Source: SVQP01 sp045594705 (GTDB lineage Bacteria > Bacillota > Clostridia > Oscillospirales > CAG-272). From it: 56,120 nucleotides of DNA. This document shows, in pieces, positions 1 to 6,909 of the stretch. Positions within the stretch are counted from its first letter, which is position 1, and every line of letters starts with the position of its first letter. Where the stretch lies: NCBI GenBank assembly GCA_045594705.1, contig JAZNZB010000098.1:1-56120 (forward strand), read 5' to 3'. The translations under genes were made by a program, and so were the position numbers. The notes beneath the pieces are model-generated. The model was not told the origin of the DNA. It ran no database searches and was given only the letters and a program-made list of their open reading frames with translations.

Positions 1-46
1 CCAAATGAAAAGCACTACCGCAACAGCGGTAGGGCTTTTCATTTGG
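1..46. terminator. Strong hairpin, likely bidirectional terminator
   Basis: The first 46 bases form an almost perfect inverted repeat: the arm CCAAATGAAAAGC plus CTACCGC is mirrored after a 4-base loop. Both flanks carry A/T-rich runs (AAAAGC and GCTTTTCATTT). It most likely ends a gene lying outside the left edge of the window. Confidence 0.6.
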
Positions 47-429
47 CGAAGCGCCCACGATTTGAACCCTCGCCGCTCGGCGCAAAGCGCCGACCGGCTA
101 TGGCTTGCGCCGGTTGCCCAACCAAATCCAAACGACCGTTGGCGCAAGCATAGGGTTACAAATCCCCCGGCGCTTGGTTGCTTTTCTTTCATAAACAGTT
201 TGTGCGCGTAACAAGGGCCTGTCCCCTGTTACGCGCAACACGTAAAATCTCTTTTTTTATATCGCCAATCGTCGGGAAAATGTTGCTTTTTTGTCGATTA
301 CGGTGTATATTACAGCAAAGAAGTTTTCACTCATCCTTTTATAAATAACTAAATAACCATTACAATCATAACGAAAATATCCACAGAAATTGAAGAAAAT
401 ACGCAACTTGTGAACCATTTTCGCAATAA
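47..429. other. Gene-free stretch with one hairpin repeat
   Basis: I see no coding sequence here. The left half is GC-rich and full of short direct and inverted repeats (ggcgcaa, gcgccg). The segment ggcgcttggttgcttttct at about 171-189 recurs at about 3253-3271, and the hairpin at 203-237 has a second copy at 3153-3187. The right half (240-430) is AT-rich and leads into the promoter of the sigma-factor gene. Confidence 0.5.
203..237. repeat. Hairpin repeat, copy 1
   Basis: An 11-bp perfect stem, TGCGCGTAACA and its complement, encloses AGGGCCTGTCCCC, which can itself pair as GGG/CCC. The core GTAACAAGGGCCTGTCCCC is shared with 3153-3187. Confidence 0.6.
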
Positions 430-441
430 ATGTGGTATAAT
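430..441 (+). promoter_or_regulatory. Putative promoter of the sigma-factor operon
   Basis: TATAAT at 436-441 is preceded by TGG, giving an extended -10. I see no good -35 hexamer 17 bases upstream. It lies 43 bases before the start codon of the sigma-factor gene. Confidence 0.5.
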
Positions 442-484
442 GTGGTTATAGCGAATCTTATCTCCGAAAGAAGGATACACTTAT

Positions 485-1012
485 ATGAACCAACTGTCTT
501 TTGATGAAGCATATGAAATATTCCGCTCGCGAATAGAGCGATTTTTTCAACACCAATATCATTGTTCGCCACACGATGCAGAGGATCTCACAGCAGAAGT
601 ATTCATTGTGCTGTATCAACGTTGGAATGAATTTGACAGTCATGAAAAAAGCGCAATCAGCACGTTTTTATATAGAGCAGCCCGCAATAAAGCATTGGAA
701 TTTCAGCGAAAGCTGCGCAAGCAGCCGATCATTACCTATGAATTGGAGGAGATTTCCGAGGAAGATCTGGCACAGCCACCCACGCATTTGGATCACAAAG
801 AAGAAAGCGAAAAATTTAAGCGTTACGTCGATCAGATCAAAGCAATTTTATCGCCCCAAGAAAAAATCACCTTTCAATATATGATTGACAATGACTGCGA
901 TGCCCATCTGGTTGCCAAAGAATTAAACACCAACGTTGTCAATGTTCGCGTCAGATGGTGTCGCATTCGCAAAAGGATCGCGCAGATGCTGCCAAGCATT
1001 TTTGGCGGCTAA
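485..1012 (+). CDS. RNA polymerase sigma factor, ECF-like
   Basis: This 175-residue protein has the two-helix-domain layout of ECF sigma factors. Region 2 spans about residues 10-75 and includes DAEDLTAEVFIVLYQRW followed by STFLYRAARNKALEFQRK, matching the core-binding and -10 recognition helices. Region 4 spans about 110-170, with a degenerate helix-turn-helix in which LVAKELNTN is followed by VRVRWCRIRKRIA. The ribosome site AGAAGGA precedes the ATG. The next genes on the same strand are a membrane-anchored protein and an exported protein, the usual place for an anti-sigma factor and a target or sensor. Its regulon cannot be read from this window. Family assignment is firm; the subgroup is not. 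Confidence 0.85.
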   Translation: MNQLSFDEAYEIFRSRIERFFQHQYHCSPHDAEDLTAEVFIVLYQRWNEFDSHEKSAISTFLYRAARNKALEFQRKLRKQPIITYELEEISEEDLAQPPTHLDHKEESEKFKRYVDQIKAILSPQEKITFQYMIDNDCDAHLVAKELNTNVVNVRVRWCRIRKRIAQMLPSIFGG

Positions 1013-1092
1013 TTATTAAGTTTTTGTAAACAATACAAATAAATTGTAATATTGACGGATGAAATGACATTTAGCACATGGGAGGGGATCTT

Positions 1093-1137
1093 ATGTACGC
1101 ATGTTTTCATCCGAAGGAGAAAATAGATTATGGGTAA
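1093..1137 (+). CDS. Possible 14-codon leader peptide
   Basis: An ATG at 1093 sits 6-7 bases after the strong ribosome site GGGAGGGG and opens a 14-residue frame, MYACFHPKEKIDYG. The frame contains the ribosome site of the next gene, and its stop codon overlaps the next gene's start region (ATGGGTAA). This could couple translation of the anti-sigma-like gene to a leader peptide. It could also be chance, since short frames are common. Confidence 0.3.
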   Translation: MYACFHPKEKIDYG

Positions 1138-2002
1138 ATCCAGAAAAATTGATATTTCAAGATTTGATCCGACAAACGCATCGGACGATCAAATCAGGCT
1201 GTGGCTTTTCGCCATCATTCAGGCGGAGCTTGAAAAAGACGACGCTGAGATCGACCAAGAGCTCATCGACGAATGCTCGGATTGCGAAGCGTTTTTATCA
1301 CATAGCAATCCGGAGATTACGAAAGAGGAATATGCACTCGGGTTAGCCAACATCAAAGAAAAAGCCCTGGCCGGACAAGCAGGGCGGGCGAACGCTTCAA
1401 TTCAAGCAAAGCCCGGAACGCATCGTTTCATGCGTGTTGCGGTTTATTTCCTTGCCGCCGCTTTGGCAATTGCGATATTGACGGTAGGTACCGTTGCAGC
1501 TTTCAACAGTTCTGCTGCATGGGAATTTATTATGACCAATATCAAACAGATCGTAGGCATGGAGCCGGGCGATTCGCTTGATGGCGACAAGGTGACACTG
1601 GTCAAGGGAGATTTGGTTGCCGAATACGATTCGGTGGAAGAGGCACTCAAAGCAGGCGGCTTTGAAGGAATTCTCTATCCGACCAAATTGCCTGAAGGCG
1701 TGAAAATTGAGAGGGTTGTTTATTCCAATGATGGGGATGATTCGAAATATCGATTAAATTTTATCTGCAGTTCTGATACTATCTCATATCGAGTGTTCTT
1801 ATATAAAAAATACAATTCTGAAGACTGGGATTCTGAAGACTCAATAACTATTAATCAAAGAGAGTTTCATATTATTCCATATACAGATTCAGGATATTAT
1901 CAAGCTAGTATTGAGCATAATGGATATCAATACATAATAACAAGTACTAATTATAATAGCATAATTGATATTTTAAACAGCATAAAGGAAATAAAGTCAT
2001 GA
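1130..2002 (+). CDS. Membrane-anchored anti-sigma-like protein
   Basis: This 290-residue protein has a cytoplasmic N-terminal part (1-99), one transmembrane helix (about 101-125) and an extracytoplasmic C-terminal domain. The outer domain resembles DUF4367-type domains: a YPTKLPEGVKIERVVY stretch and a final NGYQYIITSTN... segment ending near an I-L-NSI helix. Single-span topology and position after an ECF sigma gene suggest an anti-sigma factor. The N-terminus lacks the classical HxxxCxxC zinc motif and has only CSDC at about 49-52. The next gene overlaps by 4 bases (ATGA). The last third of the gene, from about 1740, is visibly more AT-rich than the first part. The anti-sigma role is inferred from context. 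Confidence 0.6.
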   Translation: MGKSRKIDISRFDPTNASDDQIRLWLFAIIQAELEKDDAEIDQELIDECSDCEAFLSHSNPEITKEEYALGLANIKEKALAGQAGRANASIQAKPGTHRFMRVAVYFLAAALAIAILTVGTVAAFNSSAAWEFIMTNIKQIVGMEPGDSLDGDKVTLVKGDLVAEYDSVEEALKAGGFEGILYPTKLPEGVKIERVVYSNDGDDSKYRLNFICSSDTISYRVFLYKKYNSEDWDSEDSITINQREFHIIPYTDSGYYQASIEHNGYQYIITSTNYNSIIDILNSIKEIKS

Positions 2003-2391
2003 AAAAAATACTTTTATTAATTATCACCATTATTTGTACTTCAAGTTTTTGCATTCATTCTTACGCAATAGATTCTTCATCATGCGTGACTTCAGTTAAT
2101 AATATTGACATTGTGTTTGATAAGAATTGTTCATTCACAGAAGATGAAAAACAAATTGTTTTGGCACATTTTTTGAATGATGGTGAGGAAGCTACACCTT
2201 ACGGTTTAATTTGTAATCTTTTTGGTCACAAGAACACAACTGAATATCTCACAACAATTACCCATTGTATTAATTCTACCGCTCCAAGATGTTTGGAAGA
2301 GGAATGGGAGCTCATCGTTTGTTCCCGTTGCGAAAACGTAGAATCTACACGTCTTGGTTTTTCTCTAATATACTGCTGCCCCGAATCCTGA
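1999..2391 (+). CDS. Small exported Cys/His protein, unknown function
   Basis: This 130-residue protein starts with a typical signal peptide (positive MKK, a hydrophobic core to about residue 22, then a SYA-type cleavage site). The mature part has CNLFGHK, then THC, a PRC, and a final CSRCE, so several Cys and His residues could bind metal or form disulfides. The start codon overlaps the stop of the upstream membrane gene, so the two are translationally coupled and very likely work together. The gene is AT-rich compared with its surroundings. I do not recognise a characterised family. Confidence 0.6.
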   Translation: MKKILLLIITIICTSSFCIHSYAIDSSSCVTSVNNIDIVFDKNCSFTEDEKQIVLAHFLNDGEEATPYGLICNLFGHKNTTEYLTTITHCINSTAPRCLEEEWELIVCSRCENVESTRLGFSLIYCCPES

Positions 2392-2448
2392 TTTGCACCC
2401 CCATGATCTTTTCATACGCTCTCCCTTATGATACGTGCCCCCGTCCTG

Positions 2449-2675
2449 TGTCATCCTGAGCAAGAAAACACCCCGGTGTGGGTGTTTTCGCGTCGAACTT
2501 TTCAAAATCTGCAACAAATTGCTGATTTTGAAAAGTCAAAACGCACAGCGTTTTGAGGATCTGCGCTGAAATTGGCTAAGCCGATCCGAGATCCCCCCCT
2601 TACGGCGCTGCTACGAAGTTCGACTTCGGGAATTTTCGCAACAGGTTGCAAAATTCCCCTGCACTCGGGATGACA
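2449..2675. repeat. MITE-like palindromic repeat, copy A
   Basis: This 227-bp non-coding element begins TGTCATCCTGAG and ends CTCGGGATGACA, imperfect terminal inverted repeats. Inside are nested hairpins, including caccccggtgtgggtg, a TTTTCAAAATCTGCAACAAA segment with an inverted partner (GCTGATTTTGAAAA), and a GAATTTT...AAAATTC pair. The copy at 12955-13189 has the same order of blocks. Outside the element, 2392-2448 and 2676-2742 show nothing further I can name. Confidence 0.7.
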
Positions 2676-2742
2676 CAACGGTGGCACCTTTTCTATGATC
2701 CATTAAGGAAATACAAAAATATGACGGAGATATGCTAACTGC

Positions 2743-2970
2743 ATGAACATAACATACACACTATGCGAAAAAACTTACAAATCAAAGCGATCTGAGCGCA
2801 TTGCTTACGGCATTGCCGCCTACGCAGAGGACGGGCAAACGTGCATCACAAAACTGCACGACGTCACCTCTGATAAAGATGCGCTTGCAGAGCTTGTTGA
2901 GCTTTGTAACCGCTTGCAGCTCTCCCCTATCCACCTGCACGACGTCATCGAGGACTTTTTAACCAACTGA
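2743..2970 (+). CDS. Small protein, DUF6514-like
   Basis: This 75-residue soluble protein contains the segment AYGIAAYAED and ends ELCNRLQLSPIHLHDVIEDF, which resembles small conserved Firmicutes proteins annotated as DUF6514. No function is known to me. The start has only a distant GGAG (13 bases away), so expression may be weak, but no better in-frame start exists upstream. A clear terminator follows at 3047. Confidence 0.6.
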   Translation: MNITYTLCEKTYKSKRSERIAYGIAAYAEDGQTCITKLHDVTSDKDALAELVELCNRLQLSPIHLHDVIEDFLTN

Positions 2971-3046
2971 CGATAACCAAAAAAGCGGGCATTCTGATTG
3001 ACCCCCAATCAGAAAGAAATATCCCGGCGTAGACTGCACGGCTTTC

Positions 3047-3076
3047 CTCCGAGTTGCTTACTCGGAGTTTTTTTTT
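3047..3076 (+). terminator. Intrinsic terminator
   Basis: A 7-bp stem, CTCCGAG / CTCGGAG, with a 7-base loop is followed by nine T residues. It ends the small gene at 2743-2970. Confidence 0.85.
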
Positions 3077-3152
3077 GCAAAGTTTTGTATAACCGAGAAC
3101 GGAGCATTGTTACGCCGCGATACAACCGAACACGACACAAAAACAAATCATG

Positions 3153-3187
3153 CGGTGTAACAAGGGCCTGTCCCCACAGTTACACGC
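3153..3187. repeat. Hairpin repeat, copy 2
   Basis: GTGTAAC and GTTACAC pair around AAGGGCCTGTCCCC. The core equals the copy at 203-237, but the outer stem differs on both sides and still pairs. The surrounding gap (3077-3370) has no gene. It also holds a copy of ggcgcttggttgcttttct (about 3253) and a GGGACG...CGTCCC pair near 3297-3318. Confidence 0.55.
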
Positions 3188-3370
3188 TTGGTTACGCGCC
3201 CTGCCGCGGGAGCAAGCCCCCGCCCTACGAAATCTTTCGCGTTCCAATCGTAGGCGCTTGGTTGCTTTTCTCCCCTATTCGGTTTGTTGATCTGCGGGAC
3301 GTCGAGGGCGCCGTCCCCTGCAAACGATCAACGGAAGCAAACCCCTGCCCTATAATTTATCCTCTTTCCC

Positions 3371-3399
3371 TTGCTTTTCCTCTAAAACCGTGCTATAAT
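3371..3399 (+). promoter_or_regulatory. Sigma-A promoter of the M48 protease gene
   Basis: TTGCTT (3371-3376), a 17-base spacer and TATAAT (3394-3399), with TGC directly before the -10. The start codon is 30 bases downstream. Confidence 0.7.
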
Positions 3400-3428
3400 G
3401 AATCATCAAAACATATTTCGAGGTTATT

Positions 3429-4658
3429 ATGATCACCAAACTCATCATCATTTTGATCGTTCTGCTCAGCACGGCTTACCGCATCGTGCTTGGCATCGTA
3501 GAGATGCGCTCCGCAAACAATCCCACGCCTGCAAATCTTGCCGACGTCTACGACGCGGAAACATACGCCAACTGGAAACGCTACAGCCGCGAAAAATCCC
3601 GCCTGTCGCTGATCTTCATCTGCATCGGCGCAGTCATTTCTCTTGTGCTGCTGGCCACCAACGCGTATGCCTGGGCTGCTTCAATCTTCCCCGGTGACTG
3701 GTTTAATCAGCTGTTTTCGGTCATTCTTCTGGACCTGCTGGTCAATCTGATCCCCGGCATCGTGCGCAGCTATCTGTTCAACATGGTCATCGAGCAAAAA
3801 TACGGCTTTAACCGTACCACGATCAAAACCTTTATCTTTGACCAGATCCGCTCCACTGCACTGGAGCTGTTCCTCTCCCTGGCTCTGGCTATGCTGCTGC
3901 TCGGCATTCACCTCTGGCTTGGCGACTGGATGATCGTGGCCTTTGCCGCCGCTATGTTCCTGTTCTCGCTGTTCATTTCGTTCATGTACCCCATCTTCAG
4001 CCGCATCGGCAACAAGTTCACACCCTTAGAGGACGGTGAGCTCAAGGACAGACTCATGGAGCTTTTGACCAAGCACGGCTATCGCGTCAAGGCGATCGAG
4101 GTCATGGACGCCTCTCGCCGCACCACCAAGCTCAACGCCTACTTTACAGGCTTTGGCAAGATGAAGACCATCGTGCTTTATGATAACTTGGTCAACGCCA
4201 TGACCCCCGACGAGATTTGCGCGGTATTTGCACACGAGCTTGGCCACGGACTTCACAAGGACGTGCTCAAGGGTCAGATCCTCAATATCGGCAACCTTTT
4301 GCTGATGGGCGTGATGGTCTGGGTGGCCGTGCGCGAGCCCATTTTGCATACTTCGTTTGGCTTTACCGAGGTCAACTACGGCTTTGCTTACATTCTGGTC
4401 GGTTGCGTGCTGGGCCTTGTGCAGCCGTTGACAGGCATGATCATGAACGCGCGCAGCCGCGCTGCCGAGTATAGGGCAGACGCGCAGGCAGTCAAGGAGG
4501 GCTACGGTCCCGCCATGATCACAGCGCTCAAAAAGCTGGCTCGTGAAAATTTCGCACATCTCGCTCCCGCCCGCCTGGACGTGCTGATGGATTACTCCCA
4601 TCCCCCGCTCGCCGAAAGAGTTGCTGCGGTGGAAAAGCAGTTGGAAAGCAAAGAATAA
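3429..4658 (+). CDS. M48 family zinc metalloprotease (Ste24-like)
   Basis: This 409-residue integral membrane protease has the M48 catalytic motif HELGH at residues 269-273 and the downstream glutamate in AAEYRADAQA, the third zinc ligand region. Several transmembrane segments precede the catalytic domain (about 1-20, 60-85, 98-120, 138-180) and one or two lie within it (about 285-325), matching the CAAX prenyl protease/Ste24 layout. The start is supported by GAGG five bases upstream and by the promoter. In bacteria such enzymes usually take part in membrane protein quality control; the substrate here is unknown. It stands alone between a promoter and a terminator. Confidence 0.85.
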   Translation: MITKLIIILIVLLSTAYRIVLGIVEMRSANNPTPANLADVYDAETYANWKRYSREKSRLSLIFICIGAVISLVLLATNAYAWAASIFPGDWFNQLFSVILLDLLVNLIPGIVRSYLFNMVIEQKYGFNRTTIKTFIFDQIRSTALELFLSLALAMLLLGIHLWLGDWMIVAFAAAMFLFSLFISFMYPIFSRIGNKFTPLEDGELKDRLMELLTKHGYRVKAIEVMDASRRTTKLNAYFTGFGKMKTIVLYDNLVNAMTPDEICAVFAHELGHGLHKDVLKGQILNIGNLLLMGVMVWVAVREPILHTSFGFTEVNYGFAYILVGCVLGLVQPLTGMIMNARSRAAEYRADAQAVKEGYGPAMITALKKLARENFAHLAPARLDVLMDYSHPPLAERVAAVEKQLESKE

Positions 4659-4674
4659 ATCAGGGCAAACAAAG

Positions 4675-4705
4675 CGCCGTGACGGTAAAGCGTCACGGCG
4701 TTTTT
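4675..4705 (+). terminator. Intrinsic terminator
   Basis: A 10-bp perfect stem, CGCCGTGACG / CGTCACGGCG, with a 6-base loop and five T residues. It ends the M48 gene and lies between it and the convergent spo0A gene. Confidence 0.85.
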
Positions 4706-4706
4706 C

Positions 4707-5504
4707 TTAATACAACTTATATTTCAGTCTCAGATTATCCGCGATCATGGCGATAAACTCAGAGTTGGTGGGCTTACCTCTGTTGTTCTGAATGGTGTAC
4801 CCAAAATAACTGTTCAGCGTATCCACGTCGCCGCGATCCCACGCGACCTCGATGGCGTGGCGGATGGCGCGCTCGACGCGGCTGGTGGTGGTCTGATACT
4901 TCTTTGCCACGCTGGGATACAGCACCTTGGTGACAGAATTGATGATATCCGAGTCGTTGACTGTCAGAAGGATCGCTGTGCGCAAATACTGATAGCCCTT
5001 GATATGTGCGGGAACACCGATCTGGTGGATGATCTTTGTCACCTGAGTCTCAATATCGGGCGTACGGTCATCACTTTCCTTGGGTTGAGCAGTGGGCACT
5101 GTCGCATTCGCCATGCTGCCTCTGCCGCGATCCAGATCGCGCAGATGATCCGACAGACTGATGGGATTGATGGGCTTGATCAGGCAGAGCGAAGCGCCCG
5201 CACCCATGGCTTGGATAAACAAGTTCTGATTGGAAACGGGCGAGGTAATGATAAATGCAGGCGCGGAGTCAGGCGAGAGATCAAGCTGGCGGCAGCTGCG
5301 AATCACGCCGATCCCGTCCAACTTGGAAAGCCAAACGTCGATCAGTGCGACGTCCGGATGATAGCGATTGATCTTGGAGAGCGCCTCTTCTCCGTTGGAG
5401 GCCTCCTCAATATAGCGGTAGCCCAGACGCAGCAAGCCCTCCTTGAGTGTTGCGCGCGAAGCGGAGTTTTCATCGGCGATCAGTATTTTTGTGGATGTGT
5501 CCAT
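4707..5504 (-). CDS. spo0A: Sporulation master regulator Spo0A
   Basis: This 265-residue response regulator is recognisable as Spo0A. The receiver domain (about 5-125) has the phospho-acceptor Asp at about 56 (ALIDVW), acidic residues D11/E12 and the conserved Lys at about 110 in CLIKP. The C-terminal DNA-binding domain carries the Spo0A signature: RVERAIRHAIEVAWDRG, then GYTIQNNRGKPTNSEFIA, ending RLKYKLY. I start it at the Met before DTSTK because AGGAGG lies 12 bases upstream; 13 codons further upstream an in-frame ATG lacks a good site. In known Clostridia, Spo0A is phosphorylated to start sporulation. spoIVB, its usual neighbour, is not beside it here. Confidence 0.95.
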   Translation of the reverse strand: MDTSTKILIADENSASRATLKEGLLRLGYRYIEEASNGEEALSKINRYHPDVALIDVWLSKLDGIGVIRSCRQLDLSPDSAPAFIITSPVSNQNLFIQAMGAGASLCLIKPINPISLSDHLRDLDRGRGSMANATVPTAQPKESDDRTPDIETQVTKIIHQIGVPAHIKGYQYLRTAILLTVNDSDIINSVTKVLYPSVAKKYQTTTSRVERAIRHAIEVAWDRGDVDTLNSYFGYTIQNNRGKPTNSEFIAMIADNLRLKYKLY

Positions 5505-5652
5505 GGTTTTATGTGTCCTCCTGTAATTTCCTATTATGCACATATTTTACCATATTTTGGAAATTATTGCAAGGCCAAATTGATCTGAAAATATACCAAA
5601 CTTTTGGCGCAAGAATTGTAAATTATTACCAATTTGTATAAACGGTTTCCAA

Positions 5653-5750
5653 TTCGACGGAAAATGTTAGGAATTGGTGTCGGGAAATTGACACTTTGCG
5701 TGCCTCCTCTTTTCATATCTTAGCCATACAAGTATGTGAATTTTTCGAAA
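5653..5750. promoter_or_regulatory. Candidate Spo0A boxes between divergent genes
   Basis: The 365-base divergent gap between spo0A and the HAD gene has TTCGACG (5653), TGTCGGG (5678) and TTCGAAA (5744). Each is near the 0A-box TGTCGAA or its complement, with one mismatch for the first and third and two for the second. Short motifs like this arise easily by chance. No other gene or RNA is visible in this gap. Confidence 0.3.
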
Positions 5751-5776
5751 ATCTTGACAATTCCTGTCATTCCCTC

Positions 5777-5805
5777 TTGATTTCCGTCCTGATTTATGGT
5801 AGAAT
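5777..5805 (+). promoter_or_regulatory. Sigma-A promoter of the HAD phosphatase gene
   Basis: TTGATT (5777-5782), a 17-base spacer and TAGAAT (5800-5805), about 65 bases before the start codon. Confidence 0.55.
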
Positions 5806-5869
5806 AAATCCCCTGCAATCAGATAATTGAGCATTTATATAGATAAACCGATCAAAAGGAGGTAAGAGT

Positions 5870-6733
5870 ATGGCAAAAACAACCATCGCGATTCTTTACG
5901 ATTTTGATAAAACGCTTTGTACCACCGACATGCAGGAATATGACTTTATCAAGAACCTTGGCATGACATCGGAGGAATTCTGGGGCGAGGCAGGTCGCAT
6001 CGCACGCGAAAACGAGGCGGAACGAATTCTTTCCTATATGCTGGTCATGATCCGTGAATGCAAAAAAAGAGGTATTCCCCTGACACGCGAATATCTGCGC
6101 TCCTGCGGTGAGCACGTAGAGCTTTACAACGGCGTGGCTACCTGGTTTGATCGAATCAACGATTTTGGTAAATCGCTTGGCGTGAATATCGAGCATTACA
6201 TCATTTCCTCGGGAACAGACGAGATCATCGAGGGTACACCGATTGCAAAGTATTTCAAAAAGGTGTTTGCCTGCAAATATCTGTACGATGAAAACGGTCA
6301 GGCCGTCTGGCCTGCGCTTGCCATCAACTACACGCTCAAAACGCAATACATTTACCGCATATCCAAGGGCATTTTAGACGTGACCGACGACGATAGCGTC
6401 AACCGAGAGCAGGACGAGAGCCTGCGCCGCATTGCATATCAGAACATGATCTACGTGGGCGACGGTATGACCGATATTCCCTGCATGAAAATGGTCAAGG
6501 AGCGCGGAGGAAAATCCATCGCGGTCTACCCCGAGGGCAAGGGCGACACGGTCAAGCCGCTGGTGGACGACGACCGCATCAATTACGTCTGTGTGGCCGA
6601 CTATTCCGAAAACTCCACCATGGAAAAAATCGTCAAGCTCATGATCGAGAACATGGCTATCACCGAAAAGCTCAAGATCGAGGAGCGTCAGCAGCTCTCG
6701 CAGTACAAGAGAACCAGAAAAAAGGATAATTGA
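5870..6733 (+). CDS. HAD-family phosphatase
   Basis: This 287-residue haloacid-dehalogenase-superfamily hydrolase has motif I DFDKT (11-15, nucleophile Asp11 and acid/base Asp13), motif II SSG (113-115) and motif IV GDGMTD (197-202). The helical insert between motifs I and II and the length resemble phosphoserine-phosphatase-like HAD proteins. The substrate cannot be assigned. The AAAGGAGG site 7-8 bases upstream supports the start. A promoter lies just before it and a terminator just after, so it is likely monocistronic. Confidence 0.85.
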   Translation: MAKTTIAILYDFDKTLCTTDMQEYDFIKNLGMTSEEFWGEAGRIARENEAERILSYMLVMIRECKKRGIPLTREYLRSCGEHVELYNGVATWFDRINDFGKSLGVNIEHYIISSGTDEIIEGTPIAKYFKKVFACKYLYDENGQAVWPALAINYTLKTQYIYRISKGILDVTDDDSVNREQDESLRRIAYQNMIYVGDGMTDIPCMKMVKERGGKSIAVYPEGKGDTVKPLVDDDRINYVCVADYSENSTMEKIVKLMIENMAITEKLKIEERQQLSQYKRTRKKDN

Positions 6734-6739
6734 CCCAAA

Positions 6740-6770
6740 AGCCCGAGGCGCATGCCTCGGGCTGTTTTTT
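6740..6770 (+). terminator. Intrinsic terminator
   Basis: Stem AGCCCGAGGC / GCCTCGGGCT, loop GCAT, then GTTTTTT. It ends the HAD gene. Confidence 0.9.
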
Positions 6771-6802
6771 GCAAAAAAGTGAAATTTTTTTATCAGAAAA
6801 TA

Positions 6803-6831
6803 TTGCATTGCAGCGCAATTAGTGTTATAAT
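6803..6831 (+). promoter_or_regulatory. Sigma-A promoter of the CofE-like gene
   Basis: TTGCAT (6803-6808), a 17-base spacer and TATAAT (6826-6831) with TGT before the -10. A 78-base leader follows. Confidence 0.7.
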
Positions 6832-6909
6832 ACAATGTGGTCAAATTTGTACACTGCCGCAAGACGCCTTTTTGGGGCGCAAACGGCACTTTTAAAGGAG
6901 AAATAAACT

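Noticed and set aside
58..110. tRNA-like string (gatttgaaccc on plus, ggttcaaatc on minus)
   Set aside because: The bases flanking the T-loop-like string do not form a 5-bp T stem, and no anticodon or acceptor stem could be folded.
2998..3432. 144-codon plus-strand frame in the gap before the M48 gene
   Set aside because: It crosses a terminator, a repeat and a promoter, and has no ribosome site or domain.
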